In this document: positions 25,863 to 35,366 of the stretch, one piece after another | How the letters are laid out: each line of letters begins with the position of its first letter | Position numbering within the stretch: position 1 is the stretch's first letter | Assembly (NCBI GenBank): GCA_017427775.1 | Contig: JAFRSD010000017.1 | Span: forward strand, 86,723 to 150,722 | Direction of reading: 5' to 3' | Length of the DNA: 64,000 bases | Source of the DNA: Lachnospiraceae bacterium | Lineage (GTDB): Bacteria > Bacillota > Clostridia > Lachnospirales > Lachnospiraceae | Notes under the pieces: generated by a model | What the model saw: the letters and a program-made list of their open reading frames with translations, nothing else | Told to the model about the DNA's origin: nothing | Database searches by the model: none | Made by a program: the position numbers and the translations under genes

Positions 25863-26445
25863 ATTGTGCTCCTATCTCCGCGCCTGCCTGGAACGCGGCT
25901 TTATTTGCTTCGATGTATTTCGCCGGAACTCTCCGTTCGATTTCACTAAGAACAATTTCCTTCGCGATACCGAGCCTGCCGGACGCTGCCGCCACGCCGA
26001 GGATCGCGATATTGAAATACCGGCTGGACCCAAACGGCCGGCAAAGTGCTTCGCCGTCGATCACGATGCAGGTGCATTTCTTCTTCAGGTATTCCGTCAT
26101 TTCCGTTCCGTCATATCCGGTCGGCATAAGTGACTCCGTGACCGGCTTTACCGGAACGCTGTTTACGATGACGATTCCGTCCTTTTTCAGGTACCGGAGG
26201 TTTCGAACCGCTTCCGCGGGTTCAAATGCAAGGATCATGTCGGCGCTTCCGAACGGAATGAGCGGTGAATAAGCTCCTTCCCCGATCCGCACATGGCTCG
26301 TTACCGGGCCTCCGCGCTGCGCCATTCCGATGGTTTCGGCGGAATGAACCGGGTCCCCCGCTTCCGATGCCGAAGCGGCAATGATCTTAGAGGCAAGAAC
26401 GGTTCCCTGACCGCCGACGCCGCAGATTAAGATGTCCTTTTTCAT
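25849..26445 (-). CDS. iorB: Indolepyruvate:ferredoxin oxidoreductase beta subunit
   Basis: A 198-residue gamma-type domain of 2-oxoacid:ferredoxin oxidoreductases. It opens KKDILICGVGGQGTVLASKIIA, the GxGGQG signature, followed by SAETIGMAQRGGPVTSHVRIG and the ADMILAFEPAEAVRNLRYL block. It pairs with the alpha subunit encoded just upstream; the genes overlap by four bases (ATGA-type junction) and a GAGGAGG site lies in the end of iorA. The complex is cytoplasmic. Confidence 0.94.
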   Translation of the reverse strand: MKKDILICGVGGQGTVLASKIIAASASEAGDPVHSAETIGMAQRGGPVTSHVRIGEGAYSPLIPFGSADMILAFEPAEAVRNLRYLKKDGIVIVNSVPVKPVTESLMPTGYDGTEMTEYLKKKCTCIVIDGEALCRPFGSSRYFNIAILGVAAASGRLGIAKEIVLSEIERRVPAKYIEANKAAFQAGAEIGAQYAVN

Positions 26446-28235
26446 CGCGCCACCTCCTCAATTGCCCCCACAGGGCAGATCTGCGAGCAGAGTCCGCAGC
26501 CCGTGCACAGATTCGGATCGATCGTCGTCTGACCGTCCACGCGGATCAACGCGGGACATCCGATCTCGCGGATGCAGGCGCCGCAGTTGATGCAGTTCTC
26601 GTTCACATGGCACCGGCCGGAAGGCTTTGTGATGGCCACGCACGGAGACTTGAAGATGATAGCTTTCACGCCCGGAAGGTCCGCGCACTGCCGCACGGTT
26701 CCCATCGCCTCTGTGAGATTCAGCGGGTTCACGGTCACCACCTTCGTAAGGCCGATTCCCTGAAGCACCGAAGCGATATCCACCTTCGCAACAATGTCGC
26801 CCATCATGTTCCGTCCCGTTCCCGGATGCGGCTGGTGGCCGGTCATTGCCGTCGTCGAGTTATCGAGGACGCACAATATCATATTTGCATTGTTGTAAAC
26901 CGCATTCACGACACCGGTCATTCCCGAAGCGAAGAAGGTCGAGTCGCCGACAAATGCGAACGCGATTCCTTCCTTGTCCACCCATGAAAAGCCCTGTGCC
27001 ATCGTAATGCCCGCGCCCATGCAAAGGCACGTATCGCACATATCAAGCGGCTGCGCGTTGCCGAGGGTATAACAGCCGATATCGCCGCAGAAATAGCATT
27101 TGCGGCCCTTCATGGCTTTCTTAACCGCATAGAAGGACGCACGGTGGGGACAGCCTGCGCAAAGAACCGGAGGCCGTACGGGAAGCTTCGGCGCATCGCT
27201 CATATCAATCCCGTCGGATTCCTTCGGAAGCCCGAGGTATCCCTGCAGAATCCCTTCGATCATATTCGTGCTGAGTTCACCACTGGCGGGAACATCCCCG
27301 GTCAGCTTGCCGCGGATCGTAAGAAGAATCCCGTTTCGTCCGCACAGCTTTGCAATCTGCTCCTCGTTATACGGGCTCAGTTCCTCTAAACAGAGTACTT
27401 CCTTAACGCCCGTAAGCGCCTTTTTCATAAAACTCTCCGGAAAAGGATACGGCGTCGCCACGCGGATCAGCTTCACATCGGGATGATCCTTCAAAAACTC
27501 TTTTGCATAAGAATAGCTGATACCGGATGCCACAACCGCCTTTTCGGAATCGCCACCCTCAACGGTATTGAAACGGTATGCGGAGAACTCCTCGCCGATT
27601 TCCACGTTTCGCTTCTCGATCATCGCATGGTTAGCAAAGGAAAGACGCGGGAAGATCACCCATTTCGAGGAATCCTTGATAAATCCGGGGTACTTCTTCG
27701 GTACCGTATGCTCCGGATGCTCGATCGCCGCATACGCATGATCCACACGCGTCGTGGGGCGGAACAATACGGGCGTGTTGTGTTTTTCGGAACATTCGTA
27801 AGCATCCCCGATCATCTCATAAGCTTCCTCGGGGGATGCCGGATCAAAGACCGGGATGCGGGCAAATTCGGCGAACCGTCTCGTATCCTGCTCGGTCTGC
27901 GAAGAGATCGGACCGGGATCGTCTGCGGAAACCACGACCATACCGCCCTTAACGCCTACATAGGCAAGCGACATCAACGGGTCGGATGCCACATTGAGTC
28001 CGACCTGCTTCATCGTCACAAGCGTTCTCGCGCCGCTGTAGGATGCGGCAGCCGCAACCTCCATCGCCGCCTTCTCATTGACGGACCATTCCACATGAAC
28101 GCCGTTGTGCGGATACTTTGCAATCGTTTCAACGATTTCCGAAGAAGGCGTTCCGGGATAACCGGAGACAAGATTGACTCCTGCTGCCAGCGCGGCAAGC
28201 CCGATGGCCCCGTTCCCCATTACATATTCTTTCAC
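26442..28235 (-). CDS. iorA: Indolepyruvate:ferredoxin oxidoreductase alpha subunit
   Basis: A 597-residue thiamine-pyrophosphate iron-sulfur enzyme that oxidatively decarboxylates aryl pyruvates to aryl-acyl-CoA and reduces ferredoxin. The N-terminal pyrimidine-binding domain has LVSGYPGTPSSEIVETIA and VEWSVNEKAAMEVA; the TPP pyrophosphate-binding part has CPHRASFYAV, GDIGCYTLG and FVGDSTFFASGMTGVVNAVYNNAN; the C-terminus has two 4Fe-4S motifs, CINCGACIREIGCP and CTGCGLCSQICPVG. The start is a GTG with GGAG seven bases upstream. First gene of iorA-iorB-paaK; no separate promoter was recognised, so readthrough from DUF4236/rfbD is possible. Confidence 0.95.
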   Translation of the reverse strand: MKEYVMGNGAIGLAALAAGVNLVSGYPGTPSSEIVETIAKYPHNGVHVEWSVNEKAAMEVAAAASYSGARTLVTMKQVGLNVASDPLMSLAYVGVKGGMVVVSADDPGPISSQTEQDTRRFAEFARIPVFDPASPEEAYEMIGDAYECSEKHNTPVLFRPTTRVDHAYAAIEHPEHTVPKKYPGFIKDSSKWVIFPRLSFANHAMIEKRNVEIGEEFSAYRFNTVEGGDSEKAVVASGISYSYAKEFLKDHPDVKLIRVATPYPFPESFMKKALTGVKEVLCLEELSPYNEEQIAKLCGRNGILLTIRGKLTGDVPASGELSTNMIEGILQGYLGLPKESDGIDMSDAPKLPVRPPVLCAGCPHRASFYAVKKAMKGRKCYFCGDIGCYTLGNAQPLDMCDTCLCMGAGITMAQGFSWVDKEGIAFAFVGDSTFFASGMTGVVNAVYNNANMILCVLDNSTTAMTGHQPHPGTGRNMMGDIVAKVDIASVLQGIGLTKVVTVNPLNLTEAMGTVRQCADLPGVKAIIFKSPCVAITKPSGRCHVNENCINCGACIREIGCPALIRVDGQTTIDPNLCTGCGLCSQICPVGAIEEVAR

Positions 28236-28269
28236 CTAGTTCTCCATTCTGCGGGTATGAGCCCGCCTT

Positions 28270-29226
28270 TTATTGTCCGCTTACGAGCCGGATCACCGGC
28301 GCGAAACCGGTCGTTTTTCCGAACTTCATGCGGCATTCAAACAAAGACATGAACTGGGAAGGATCGATCCGTTCGAAATCGACCTTCTCAAACCATTCCT
28401 TTGTGAACCGTACCGAAACGATTGTCTCTTCTTCATCGAGACCCGTTGCGGGATTGACCATCGTCTTTACGGCGTGCACATATACCGTATTTACGGGTAA
28501 GAGGGCAAATGTGTCGCGCGCCGTCCGGATGCAGGTGCTGCAAACGTAATCCTGCAGAAGATCATTGTATTTGGTCTTCGTCAGGTCTTTCTGCGAAAGC
28601 TTGCCGCTTTGCGTCACGCCAACTTCAATAACCGGCATTACTTCCTCTTCCATGATCCCGAACTGCACTTCCGCGAAATCCGAAGCGTCCGTTCCGAACT
28701 CAAACGTGCTTCCGAAATCCCTTAAATCCTCATACGGCTGCATTCTCTCCACCGCCGTATAGTATGCCTCCACATCTCCGCCAAGCACATGAATGGCAAT
28801 ATCCTTTAATTTCTCATAGCCGTATGCCGAAACATTGCCGTCACAGACCGCACGCCAGTCGACTTCCGGGTCGCATGCTTTGTGAAGGCTCTTTAGTTCG
28901 TCCACATAAGCAGCGTAATTCGCGGCCTCCTGCTGCGCAGCGGCAAGTTCCTGCGCGGCTGTCTGCTGAAGCGCTGCGTTACTCTTCCCGTCGCGGTAGC
29001 CCGTAAGCGGCTTGGTACTCTTCTTACTGCTCTTCTTGCCTGAGTCAAGCGTCTTCACATACGACAGTCCGGTTCCGGGAAGTCCCACGGAAACCGTCTT
29101 CCGTCCGCTCGTATGCATCGTATAATGCATGCCGCGCTTTCCGACGGAAACGCTTGCTCCCTTCGTACCGAGATTGAGCTTTACTCCCGGCAGTATCGAT
29201 ATGCTTTTCCGATATCTGAGTCCCAT
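28270..29226 (-). CDS. DUF4236 domain-containing protein
   Basis: A 318-residue protein whose first 60 residues are the DUF4236 domain: MGLRYRKSISILPGVKLNLGTKG, VSVGKRGMHYT, and VGLPGTGLSY. A short Ala/Gln-rich coiled coil (AALQQTAAQELAAAQQEAANYAAYVDEL) follows, then a beta-rich C-terminal part of unknown type ending in VSGQ. The function of DUF4236 is not known to me. It lies 40 bases after rfbD on the same strand, with AGGAGG before its ATG, and is the last gene before iorA. No membrane segment is evident. Confidence 0.85.
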   Translation of the reverse strand: MGLRYRKSISILPGVKLNLGTKGASVSVGKRGMHYTMHTSGRKTVSVGLPGTGLSYVKTLDSGKKSSKKSTKPLTGYRDGKSNAALQQTAAQELAAAQQEAANYAAYVDELKSLHKACDPEVDWRAVCDGNVSAYGYEKLKDIAIHVLGGDVEAYYTAVERMQPYEDLRDFGSTFEFGTDASDFAEVQFGIMEEEVMPVIEVGVTQSGKLSQKDLTKTKYNDLLQDYVCSTCIRTARDTFALLPVNTVYVHAVKTMVNPATGLDEEETIVSVRFTKEWFEKVDFERIDPSQFMSLFECRMKFGKTTGFAPVIRLVSGQ

Positions 29227-29269
29227 AACGTCCTCCTAATCCGCATCTGTTCCCTTCACCGGTTCCGTG

Positions 29270-30184
29270 CTAAATATTCGCTTCCTTCAAATATCTTGCT
29301 ACGGCATCCTGCCAGGTCGGAAGCGGGACAAATCCCATCTTCGTAAGCTTTGACTTATCCAGTCTTGAATTGAACGGACGGGCAGCCTTGGAAAGACCAT
29401 ACTCGGCCGTCGTCACCGGAATAACATTGGTGGTCAAGCCATACTGACGGTAGAATTCCTTACAGAATTCGTACCAGCTGATGTAGCCGCCCTCGTTGGT
29501 CGCGTGATAATAGCCGTATTTGTCCGTTTCGATCATATCAACCAAAAGGCGGGCAAGATCCAGCGTATAAGTCGGGGTTCCGATCTGGTCGTTGACAACC
29601 CGTACCGTATCATGCGTCTTGCCGACATTGATCATAGTCTTAATGAAGTTCTTGCCGTTTAAGCCGAATACCCATGCAATCCGGACGATGAAATACTTCT
29701 CAAGGATAGAGGATACCGCAAGCTCACCCTCAAGCTTCGTCTGTCCGTAAACGTTCAAAGGCGCGTAGCATTTGTCATCGGGCTCCCACGGACGGTCTCC
29801 CTGTCCGTCAAATACATAGTCCGTTGAAATGTAAACCATCTTAGCGTCGATTTCCTTCGCAGCCTTTGCGATATACTCCGTTCCCTTCGCGTTGATCCGG
29901 AACACCTTTTCCTTATTCTCCTCGTCCTCGGCCGCATCCACCGCCGTCCATGCCGCACAGTGTACGATCACGTCCGGCCGGATGTCTTTCATTGTAGAAA
30001 GAACCGCTTCCTCATCCGTAATATCCATCCGTACATACGGGGCCGTCGTTACGGCCGAACCGTCGGCAACACCCGCATATTCGGGCTGAATGTCCGAACC
30101 GGTTCCTTCATATCCTCTCTTTGCCAATTCATTGATCACGTCATGTCCGAGCTGTCCGCAGACGCCGGTTACCAAAACTTTCAT
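29270..30184 (-). CDS. rfbD: dTDP-4-dehydrorhamnose reductase
   Basis: A 304-residue extended short-chain dehydrogenase that makes the last step of dTDP-L-rhamnose. NAD(P) binding is shown by VTGVCGQLGHDVINEL, the catalytic Thr/Tyr/Lys by ISTDYVFDGQ and YGQTKLEGE, and the family-specific blocks RIAWVFG, QIGTPTYTLDLA and ARPFNSRLDKSKL. AGGAGGTATTATC precedes the ATG region. It is the only rhamnose-synthesis gene visible; rfbA, rfbB and rfbC must lie elsewhere. Its place at the end of the export cluster suggests a rhamnose-containing polymer. Confidence 0.95.
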   Translation of the reverse strand: MKVLVTGVCGQLGHDVINELAKRGYEGTGSDIQPEYAGVADGSAVTTAPYVRMDITDEEAVLSTMKDIRPDVIVHCAAWTAVDAAEDEENKEKVFRINAKGTEYIAKAAKEIDAKMVYISTDYVFDGQGDRPWEPDDKCYAPLNVYGQTKLEGELAVSSILEKYFIVRIAWVFGLNGKNFIKTMINVGKTHDTVRVVNDQIGTPTYTLDLARLLVDMIETDKYGYYHATNEGGYISWYEFCKEFYRQYGLTTNVIPVTTAEYGLSKAARPFNSRLDKSKLTKMGFVPLPTWQDAVARYLKEANI

Positions 30185-30251
30185 GATAATACCTCCGATA
30201 TATTAAAACTTTACCATGCCGTCCTATTCCGACTGCAGGTATTGCCTGTCA

Positions 30252-32225
30252 TTATTCCGTAATACCGGCCGTCTCCGGACGAATCTGCTCCAGAAGTAAA
30301 CGGATCAGTTCCACACAAAGCCGGCGGTTTTCAAGATCGCTTTCATATTTGTACTGAAGCTGCGGCTGGAAGCAAAGGCATGCGTTATTGCCCTGAATCA
30401 CGCCATAGGTATGACCATCGCTGTCCGTAAACAACGCCTTTGCATCGCCCGTAACGGCTATTTCGAAAAGATTCGGAACATTCCTATAAACCGGGTCCAC
30501 GGAAAGCTTCATTCCCGCAACAGCGGAATTACTTCCGACCAGTTCCTTCTCGGAGATCAGTGCGTTCCTGGCAGCGATTCCGAACATTTCATCGCTCCAG
30601 TTCCCGCGATTCATTCCGTACATATCCCATTCCCCGAACCGGTAATCCTGAAGCAGCGCTCCGCCGTTCTTTGCAAACTGCTCTATTGCGGCAACCGTTT
30701 CATCGGATACATAAAACTGGGCAGGAATGATCAGCACGCTGTATTGTCCGAGTCTTCCGGATTGAATTGCTTCATCGGATACGATAGCAACATTGCGGCC
30801 GAGTTCGAAGCAAACAATCTTATACATCTGTGATATGCTGTCCGAAAAAAAGGCCGTATGCGTCTCCGCTTCGCCTTGGCTTCGGTAAAAGTTCCATTCG
30901 CCCACATAGATCGCATAGTCAGCCTGAGCATGTGATTTCCGCGAACACTTAATCCGGTCTCCGCACCGGTTGAGCACAATCCCGTCAAGACTTCCGTCTG
31001 CAGAAGCGTAATCAAGTGCTTCCGTAAGCTGCTGCGAATCAACCGCATTCAAATCTGCCTGCAGATAGACCTTTTGATATCCTGCCGTTTTCAGACAGTT
31101 GGCCGTCATGGCCGGAAGAACGGTATCCGAAACCGTTACTTCCACAATCGCAAAATCTACGGAATCCGAAAGCTTTAAAGCGATACCCGCCGCAGTCTTT
31201 CCGTCTTCAACGGACAGAACACAGCCGAATCGGGCCGCCGTATGATATCCTTCAGCCTTGATCGCCTGATAAACCGGTTTCAGAAAAACCTTCAGTTCCT
31301 CTTCGCGGAACAGCTGGAAATCCGGATAAACCGCTGCCTCGTTCAACACGCCGTTCGCAATACTGTTCGCGGAAAGCATGCCGGTGGGAAGCGTAATCTG
31401 CGCAAAGCTGACATAACTGCAGCTGCATGCCTTATTCAAAGCTTCGATGGTGTCATATTTGTCACGAAGGAATGCGCGGAAGCTGTTCTCCGCGTTCTCG
31501 GAATAATCAAACCAGGCCTCTTCCGCCTCCGGATAAGCAACCGTAAGGTCCGGGGTAACGGCGGGGGCAAATGCGATGATGGATGTTTCATAGCGGGCTT
31601 TCAGTTCCGGTACAACCCGCCTTACATAATTTACGAGAAGTTCGCTGCTTGCCTCGTCGGAATAACTAAGTGTTCCTTCCGCTCCCGCGCATTTTCCGTA
31701 ACAGTCTAGCGAAGGACTGACCTTTCGGAACACCCATGCGGGGATAGAACTCTTTGCTTCCAAACCGGAAACATTGATCGCCCGTCCGCCTGCATCCAGG
31801 ATCAGAATAAAACGAAAGCCTTCTTTCTGCAGCCGGTCAAGCGCCGTCTCGTAACGGTCCAAAGAAATAACGCCCTCCGATTGCTCCGTCAGAGACCAGG
31901 CGACAGGAATCAGAAGGCATCCGATTCCTTCCTCTTTCCATTCGGAAATACGTTTTTCAAGACCGTTTAAGTCTTCCAATTCAGCGTATCCGAACTTGGG
32001 TAACTGTTCATTGCCTGCGGATTCGCCTATACATAACGGTCTTACCGAAGCAGGCTGCCCGTCTTTCAGCACCGTCGTCTGCTGCGTATTTCCGGGTGTC
32101 TGCTTTCCGCTTGCATTTCTGCGGGGAGCAACCACATTTTTCCCGAAAAAATACGCAAAGATATAGAGTGATAATACGATTATCACCCCAATCCAAAACT
32201 TTTTATGTGATCGAAATACGTTCAA
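30252..32225 (-). CDS. Membrane-anchored GH42-like protein, probably catalytically altered
   Basis: A 657-residue protein with one N-terminal membrane helix (FWIGVIIVLSLYIFAYFFG) and an outer domain resembling GH42 beta-galactosidases: LEKRISEWKEEGIGCLLIPVAWSLTE for the first barrel strands, then NSFRAFLRDKYDTIEALNKA, which is the GH42 FR-WL-KY-LN block, and a later Rossmann-like trimerisation-type domain (YSVLIIPAQFYVSDETVAAIEQFAKNGGALL). The expected acid/base Asn-Glu pair before that block reads APAVTPDL, and no clear nucleophile Glu is seen, so activity is doubtful. The start is TTG after GGGAG. It sits between the epimerase and rfbD genes. Confidence 0.65.
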   Translation of the reverse strand: MNVFRSHKKFWIGVIIVLSLYIFAYFFGKNVVAPRRNASGKQTPGNTQQTTVLKDGQPASVRPLCIGESAGNEQLPKFGYAELEDLNGLEKRISEWKEEGIGCLLIPVAWSLTEQSEGVISLDRYETALDRLQKEGFRFILILDAGGRAINVSGLEAKSSIPAWVFRKVSPSLDCYGKCAGAEGTLSYSDEASSELLVNYVRRVVPELKARYETSIIAFAPAVTPDLTVAYPEAEEAWFDYSENAENSFRAFLRDKYDTIEALNKACSCSYVSFAQITLPTGMLSANSIANGVLNEAAVYPDFQLFREEELKVFLKPVYQAIKAEGYHTAARFGCVLSVEDGKTAAGIALKLSDSVDFAIVEVTVSDTVLPAMTANCLKTAGYQKVYLQADLNAVDSQQLTEALDYASADGSLDGIVLNRCGDRIKCSRKSHAQADYAIYVGEWNFYRSQGEAETHTAFFSDSISQMYKIVCFELGRNVAIVSDEAIQSGRLGQYSVLIIPAQFYVSDETVAAIEQFAKNGGALLQDYRFGEWDMYGMNRGNWSDEMFGIAARNALISEKELVGSNSAVAGMKLSVDPVYRNVPNLFEIAVTGDAKALFTDSDGHTYGVIQGNNACLCFQPQLQYKYESDLENRRLCVELIRLLLEQIRPETAGITE

Positions 32226-32241
32226 AGGTTCAAAGCTCCCG

Positions 32242-33156
32242 TCAAATCATATTCAAATAGCGCAGATAAGCCTTAACGCCCTCTTCCAAAGAGCGGCACT
32301 GCACCCCGGTCACGCCGACAATCTTATCGTTGCTGACGATGTTACATTTGGCGTCAACCGTTCTCGCCTCCACATAGTTCACCTTCACGTTGAAGCCGAG
32401 GCGACGGAACAACTCGATGATCTCATTCTGGGACGTGCCGATTCCCGTGGAAATATTAAAGGTCTGAAGGTCTCCGTCATAGTGCACCAATCCCTCAAGC
32501 ATACGGCAAAGGTCTTCGATGTAAATGTAATCGCGGATAATGCTTCCGTCTCCCCATACTTCCAAGGTCGTATCATTCATGACGGCCTTTACAACGGCGT
32601 CGATAAACCCGACTCCCTTACGGTAGTCCTGGCCGGGTCCGTAAGGATTGGAGATTCTGCATGCCATCAGATGCGTATTCTGCTGCACGTTAAATGCGCG
32701 CATGGCAGTTTCGATACAGAGTTTGATGCTTCCGTAATGATTGATCGGTCGAAGCCGGTCACTTTCCACAAACGGACGGTTTTCCACATATCTGCCGTAA
32801 ATCGTTCCCGCAGAAGAAAGGAAAAGCAATTTTCCCTGCGTCTGCACCAATCTGTCGAACAGCTTCATGGTCTGAATAAAATCCTTCGAATATCCGCGCA
32901 TATAACATGCATTGGAATTACCGGGATTGATCGTTGACAGGGAATGAATGATCGTATCCTGTCCGTCCGTGATCCGGTCGAGATTGGTATCATCGAAATA
33001 ATCACCTTCCAGATAACGAACACCTTCTATCGGATTTTCCGGAGCCTTTATGTCAAATACCGAGACTTCATATCCGTTCGCATGGAAATACCGCGTCAGA
33101 TTCTGCCCGATAAAACCGCTCCCGCCGAGTATCATGATACTACCGTTTTTGCTCAT
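32242..33156 (-). CDS. NAD-dependent sugar epimerase/dehydratase
   Basis: A 304-residue extended SDR enzyme close to UDP-glucose 4-epimerase. Cofactor binding is shown by ILGGSGFIGQNLTRYF; the catalytic site by LSSAGTIYG and HYGSIKLCIE (Tyr-x-x-x-Lys); substrate-binding blocks by ISNPYGPGQDYRKGVGFIDA and WGDGSIIRDYIYIEDL. The ATG at 33156 lies inside the end of the upstream glycosyltransferase gene, with an AAGGA site about ten bases before. It supplies or modifies a nucleotide sugar for the polymer; which sugar cannot be decided. Confidence 0.88.
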   Translation of the reverse strand: MSKNGSIMILGGSGFIGQNLTRYFHANGYEVSVFDIKAPENPIEGVRYLEGDYFDDTNLDRITDGQDTIIHSLSTINPGNSNACYMRGYSKDFIQTMKLFDRLVQTQGKLLFLSSAGTIYGRYVENRPFVESDRLRPINHYGSIKLCIETAMRAFNVQQNTHLMACRISNPYGPGQDYRKGVGFIDAVVKAVMNDTTLEVWGDGSIIRDYIYIEDLCRMLEGLVHYDGDLQTFNISTGIGTSQNEIIELFRRLGFNVKVNYVEARTVDAKCNIVSNDKIVGVTGVQCRSLEEGVKAYLRYLNMI

Positions 33157-35365
33157 CCTCTTTGATTCCTTCTGTAATACTCTTATATACCTTGTCGATC
33201 TCGACGCTCCAATCGGTTGCAGCCGCACACGCAAGGCCCTTCTTACGGAGATCCGCCAACTCCTCTTTATGGTTCAGATAGTATTCAAGCTTATCCGCGA
33301 TATGAACCGGATCCGAATCGATGACGATGGAATTGGATTCGTCGATCAGCCAGGAGTTGTTCTCGGTTCCCTGCGTTGCCACAACGGAATTGGAAGCCAT
33401 TACTTCAAGCGGAAGGAGCGAAAGGTTGGTTAGCGACATGATCAGGCAGATATCGCACTGCGCATACAGATCCGCCAGCTGATCTAACGGAACACTTCCC
33501 GCATTGAGGTGGACGAACGGGATATAATAGTTTCCGACATCCCATCCGGCAAAGATGACTTCGATCTCGGGAATCCTGCGGTACAATTCCATCAAGGCAA
33601 GCATTCCGAGTTCGAATCCGCGTCTCGGGGTCACCGGGCGCGCATAGAAGAACAGCCTCTTCTTATCATCGCGCTTCTCAATCGGATGATAAAGATCCCT
33701 GTCATACGAGAAACGGAAACTGTCGCACTTCATGCCGAACTCTTTCTCAAGTTTGTTCTTGAGCCAGTCTCCGGCGGTCAGACCGCGGAAACCGAAGCGG
33801 TACGTATTTTCCGAAAGCATCGCCTCGGAACCGACCGCAAAGAAATATGACTCGTAATCCTGGACAAAATAGAATTTTGAAATCGCATTGTCAAAGCGTC
33901 TCACATAATATGCGGTCGACCAGGAGGTTGCTACGATGCCATGACAGAAATCCATGCCGTCCGTCGAAAAAAACACCTCAACCTCGGGATCCAAGATCGG
34001 ATAATTCTCCTGAAGGAAATTCCGGAGTTCCTTATCCGAGTTGAAGTTCACCGGGGCTTCCACGTAAATCCGGTTCCGGATGCCCTTCTTTTGAAGGCCG
34101 GAAACAAAGCGGAATATGTTGATGTGGCCGCCGGATCCTTTTCCCATCTCCGGAATCACCCAGTTCAGGATGATCGGCCCATTCTTTGCGGCCTTGTACT
34201 CCTTTTCCTTAAACGGGAACGTTTCACGGTCGATAGTAAATCCGAACACCTTCTCCACATGTATCTGGGACGGTTCATTCATCTCCTGAACGATGGAATC
34301 CGGAACGCCATGATTCTGCTTCAGATAACGAATCCCTTTCTTGAAAAAAGCCCAGTACTTTTTCAACATATGCTTTTTCTCCTTCTTATTCTTTCGGTTC
34401 CTTTGCTGGTATTGCTGGGAGAACAGCTCATCCATCAATTCCTGCATATCCGGAGGGCAGTCCGCGTATTTGCCGCCGAGATAGCCGTAAACGTGTCTCT
34501 TGGTATCGCGGCGGATCGCGTAATTGGCCCAATATATCTTTTTGAAAAATGAGAGCTTCGTGCTCTTTATGTATTTAAGGTCGCTCCTTATAAGCGCGAA
34601 CGTTGCCCGCGGAATCTTCCGTGCGGCCGGAACAATCCGGTATCCGTGCAGTTCTCTTAATCCCTTGTATTCGTCGAAATACCGTTTGGAATATTGTTTC
34701 AGCGGATAATTGTGCGAGTGGTACACCGGCGCATATGGGCAGAATACCTTGTGGTAGCCGAGTTCCATCATCTGCTTGGTCCACACCTGGTCTTCGGCAA
34801 ATTCCACCGCCGGATACGGATACTTTTCAAAGACGGACCTCCTCACGCATGCATTGTTGTCCGAGGAAAATGAGAGCAGATGACGATACCCTTCCTCTCT
34901 TGCATACCGCTCGGGATCCTTGATCCAGTAATAGGTATTGTCAATTCCGAACCCTTTGAAATGATTCGTCAGATCCCGCTCATCCAAAAGGTTGCAGTCC
35001 GGATACGGATAGTGGATTCCGAATCCGAGCACGCATTTCGGATCGCGGCGGATTGCCTTGATCATCTGATCGAGCATTTCGTCCGACGCGGGAAGTGCGT
35101 CCTGCGTCAGGAAATAGATAAATTCTCCCGTTCCCAATGAGGCGCCGAGGTTTCTCGTGATCCCGTGCCCGAACCATTCCGCCGGAATCTGATGCAGTTT
35201 AACCTGCGGATACTTACGGATTACGTCAAGCGTCCCGTCCACGGAACCCGAATCCACACAGATCACTTCATACTCGAGATCGGTCTTCTGCCGGAATATC
35301 GCTCCGAGCACCTGGTCCAGTTGTTCCCCGCCGTTTTTTGTGGGAATACAAATTGTTACATCCAC
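33140..35365 (-). CDS. Two-domain glycosyltransferase (GT2 plus WsaF-like GT4)
   Basis: A 741-residue cytoplasmic protein. The first 340 residues are a GT2 (GT-A) enzyme: VTICIPTKNGGEQLDQVLGAIF, VDSGSVDGTLDVI, FIYFLTQDALPA and AEDQVWTKQMMELGY. A Lys-rich linker follows, then a GT-B domain like the rhamnosyltransferase WsaF: LNWVIPEMGKGSGGHINIFRFV, FYFVQDYESYF, GDWLKNKLEKEFGM, FFYARPVTPRRGFELG and SLLPLEVMASNSVV. The pairing and the rfbD gene suggest addition of rhamnose units. I placed the start at a GTG three bases after the stop of the ruler gene; a longer frame is possible but would overlap it by 60 bases. Confidence 0.85.
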   Translation of the reverse strand: MDVTICIPTKNGGEQLDQVLGAIFRQKTDLEYEVICVDSGSVDGTLDVIRKYPQVKLHQIPAEWFGHGITRNLGASLGTGEFIYFLTQDALPASDEMLDQMIKAIRRDPKCVLGFGIHYPYPDCNLLDERDLTNHFKGFGIDNTYYWIKDPERYAREEGYRHLLSFSSDNNACVRRSVFEKYPYPAVEFAEDQVWTKQMMELGYHKVFCPYAPVYHSHNYPLKQYSKRYFDEYKGLRELHGYRIVPAARKIPRATFALIRSDLKYIKSTKLSFFKKIYWANYAIRRDTKRHVYGYLGGKYADCPPDMQELMDELFSQQYQQRNRKNKKEKKHMLKKYWAFFKKGIRYLKQNHGVPDSIVQEMNEPSQIHVEKVFGFTIDRETFPFKEKEYKAAKNGPIILNWVIPEMGKGSGGHINIFRFVSGLQKKGIRNRIYVEAPVNFNSDKELRNFLQENYPILDPEVEVFFSTDGMDFCHGIVATSWSTAYYVRRFDNAISKFYFVQDYESYFFAVGSEAMLSENTYRFGFRGLTAGDWLKNKLEKEFGMKCDSFRFSYDRDLYHPIEKRDDKKRLFFYARPVTPRRGFELGMLALMELYRRIPEIEVIFAGWDVGNYYIPFVHLNAGSVPLDQLADLYAQCDICLIMSLTNLSLLPLEVMASNSVVATQGTENNSWLIDESNSIVIDSDPVHIADKLEYYLNHKEELADLRKKGLACAAATDWSVEIDKVYKSITEGIKEDEQKR

Positions 35366-35366
35366 T

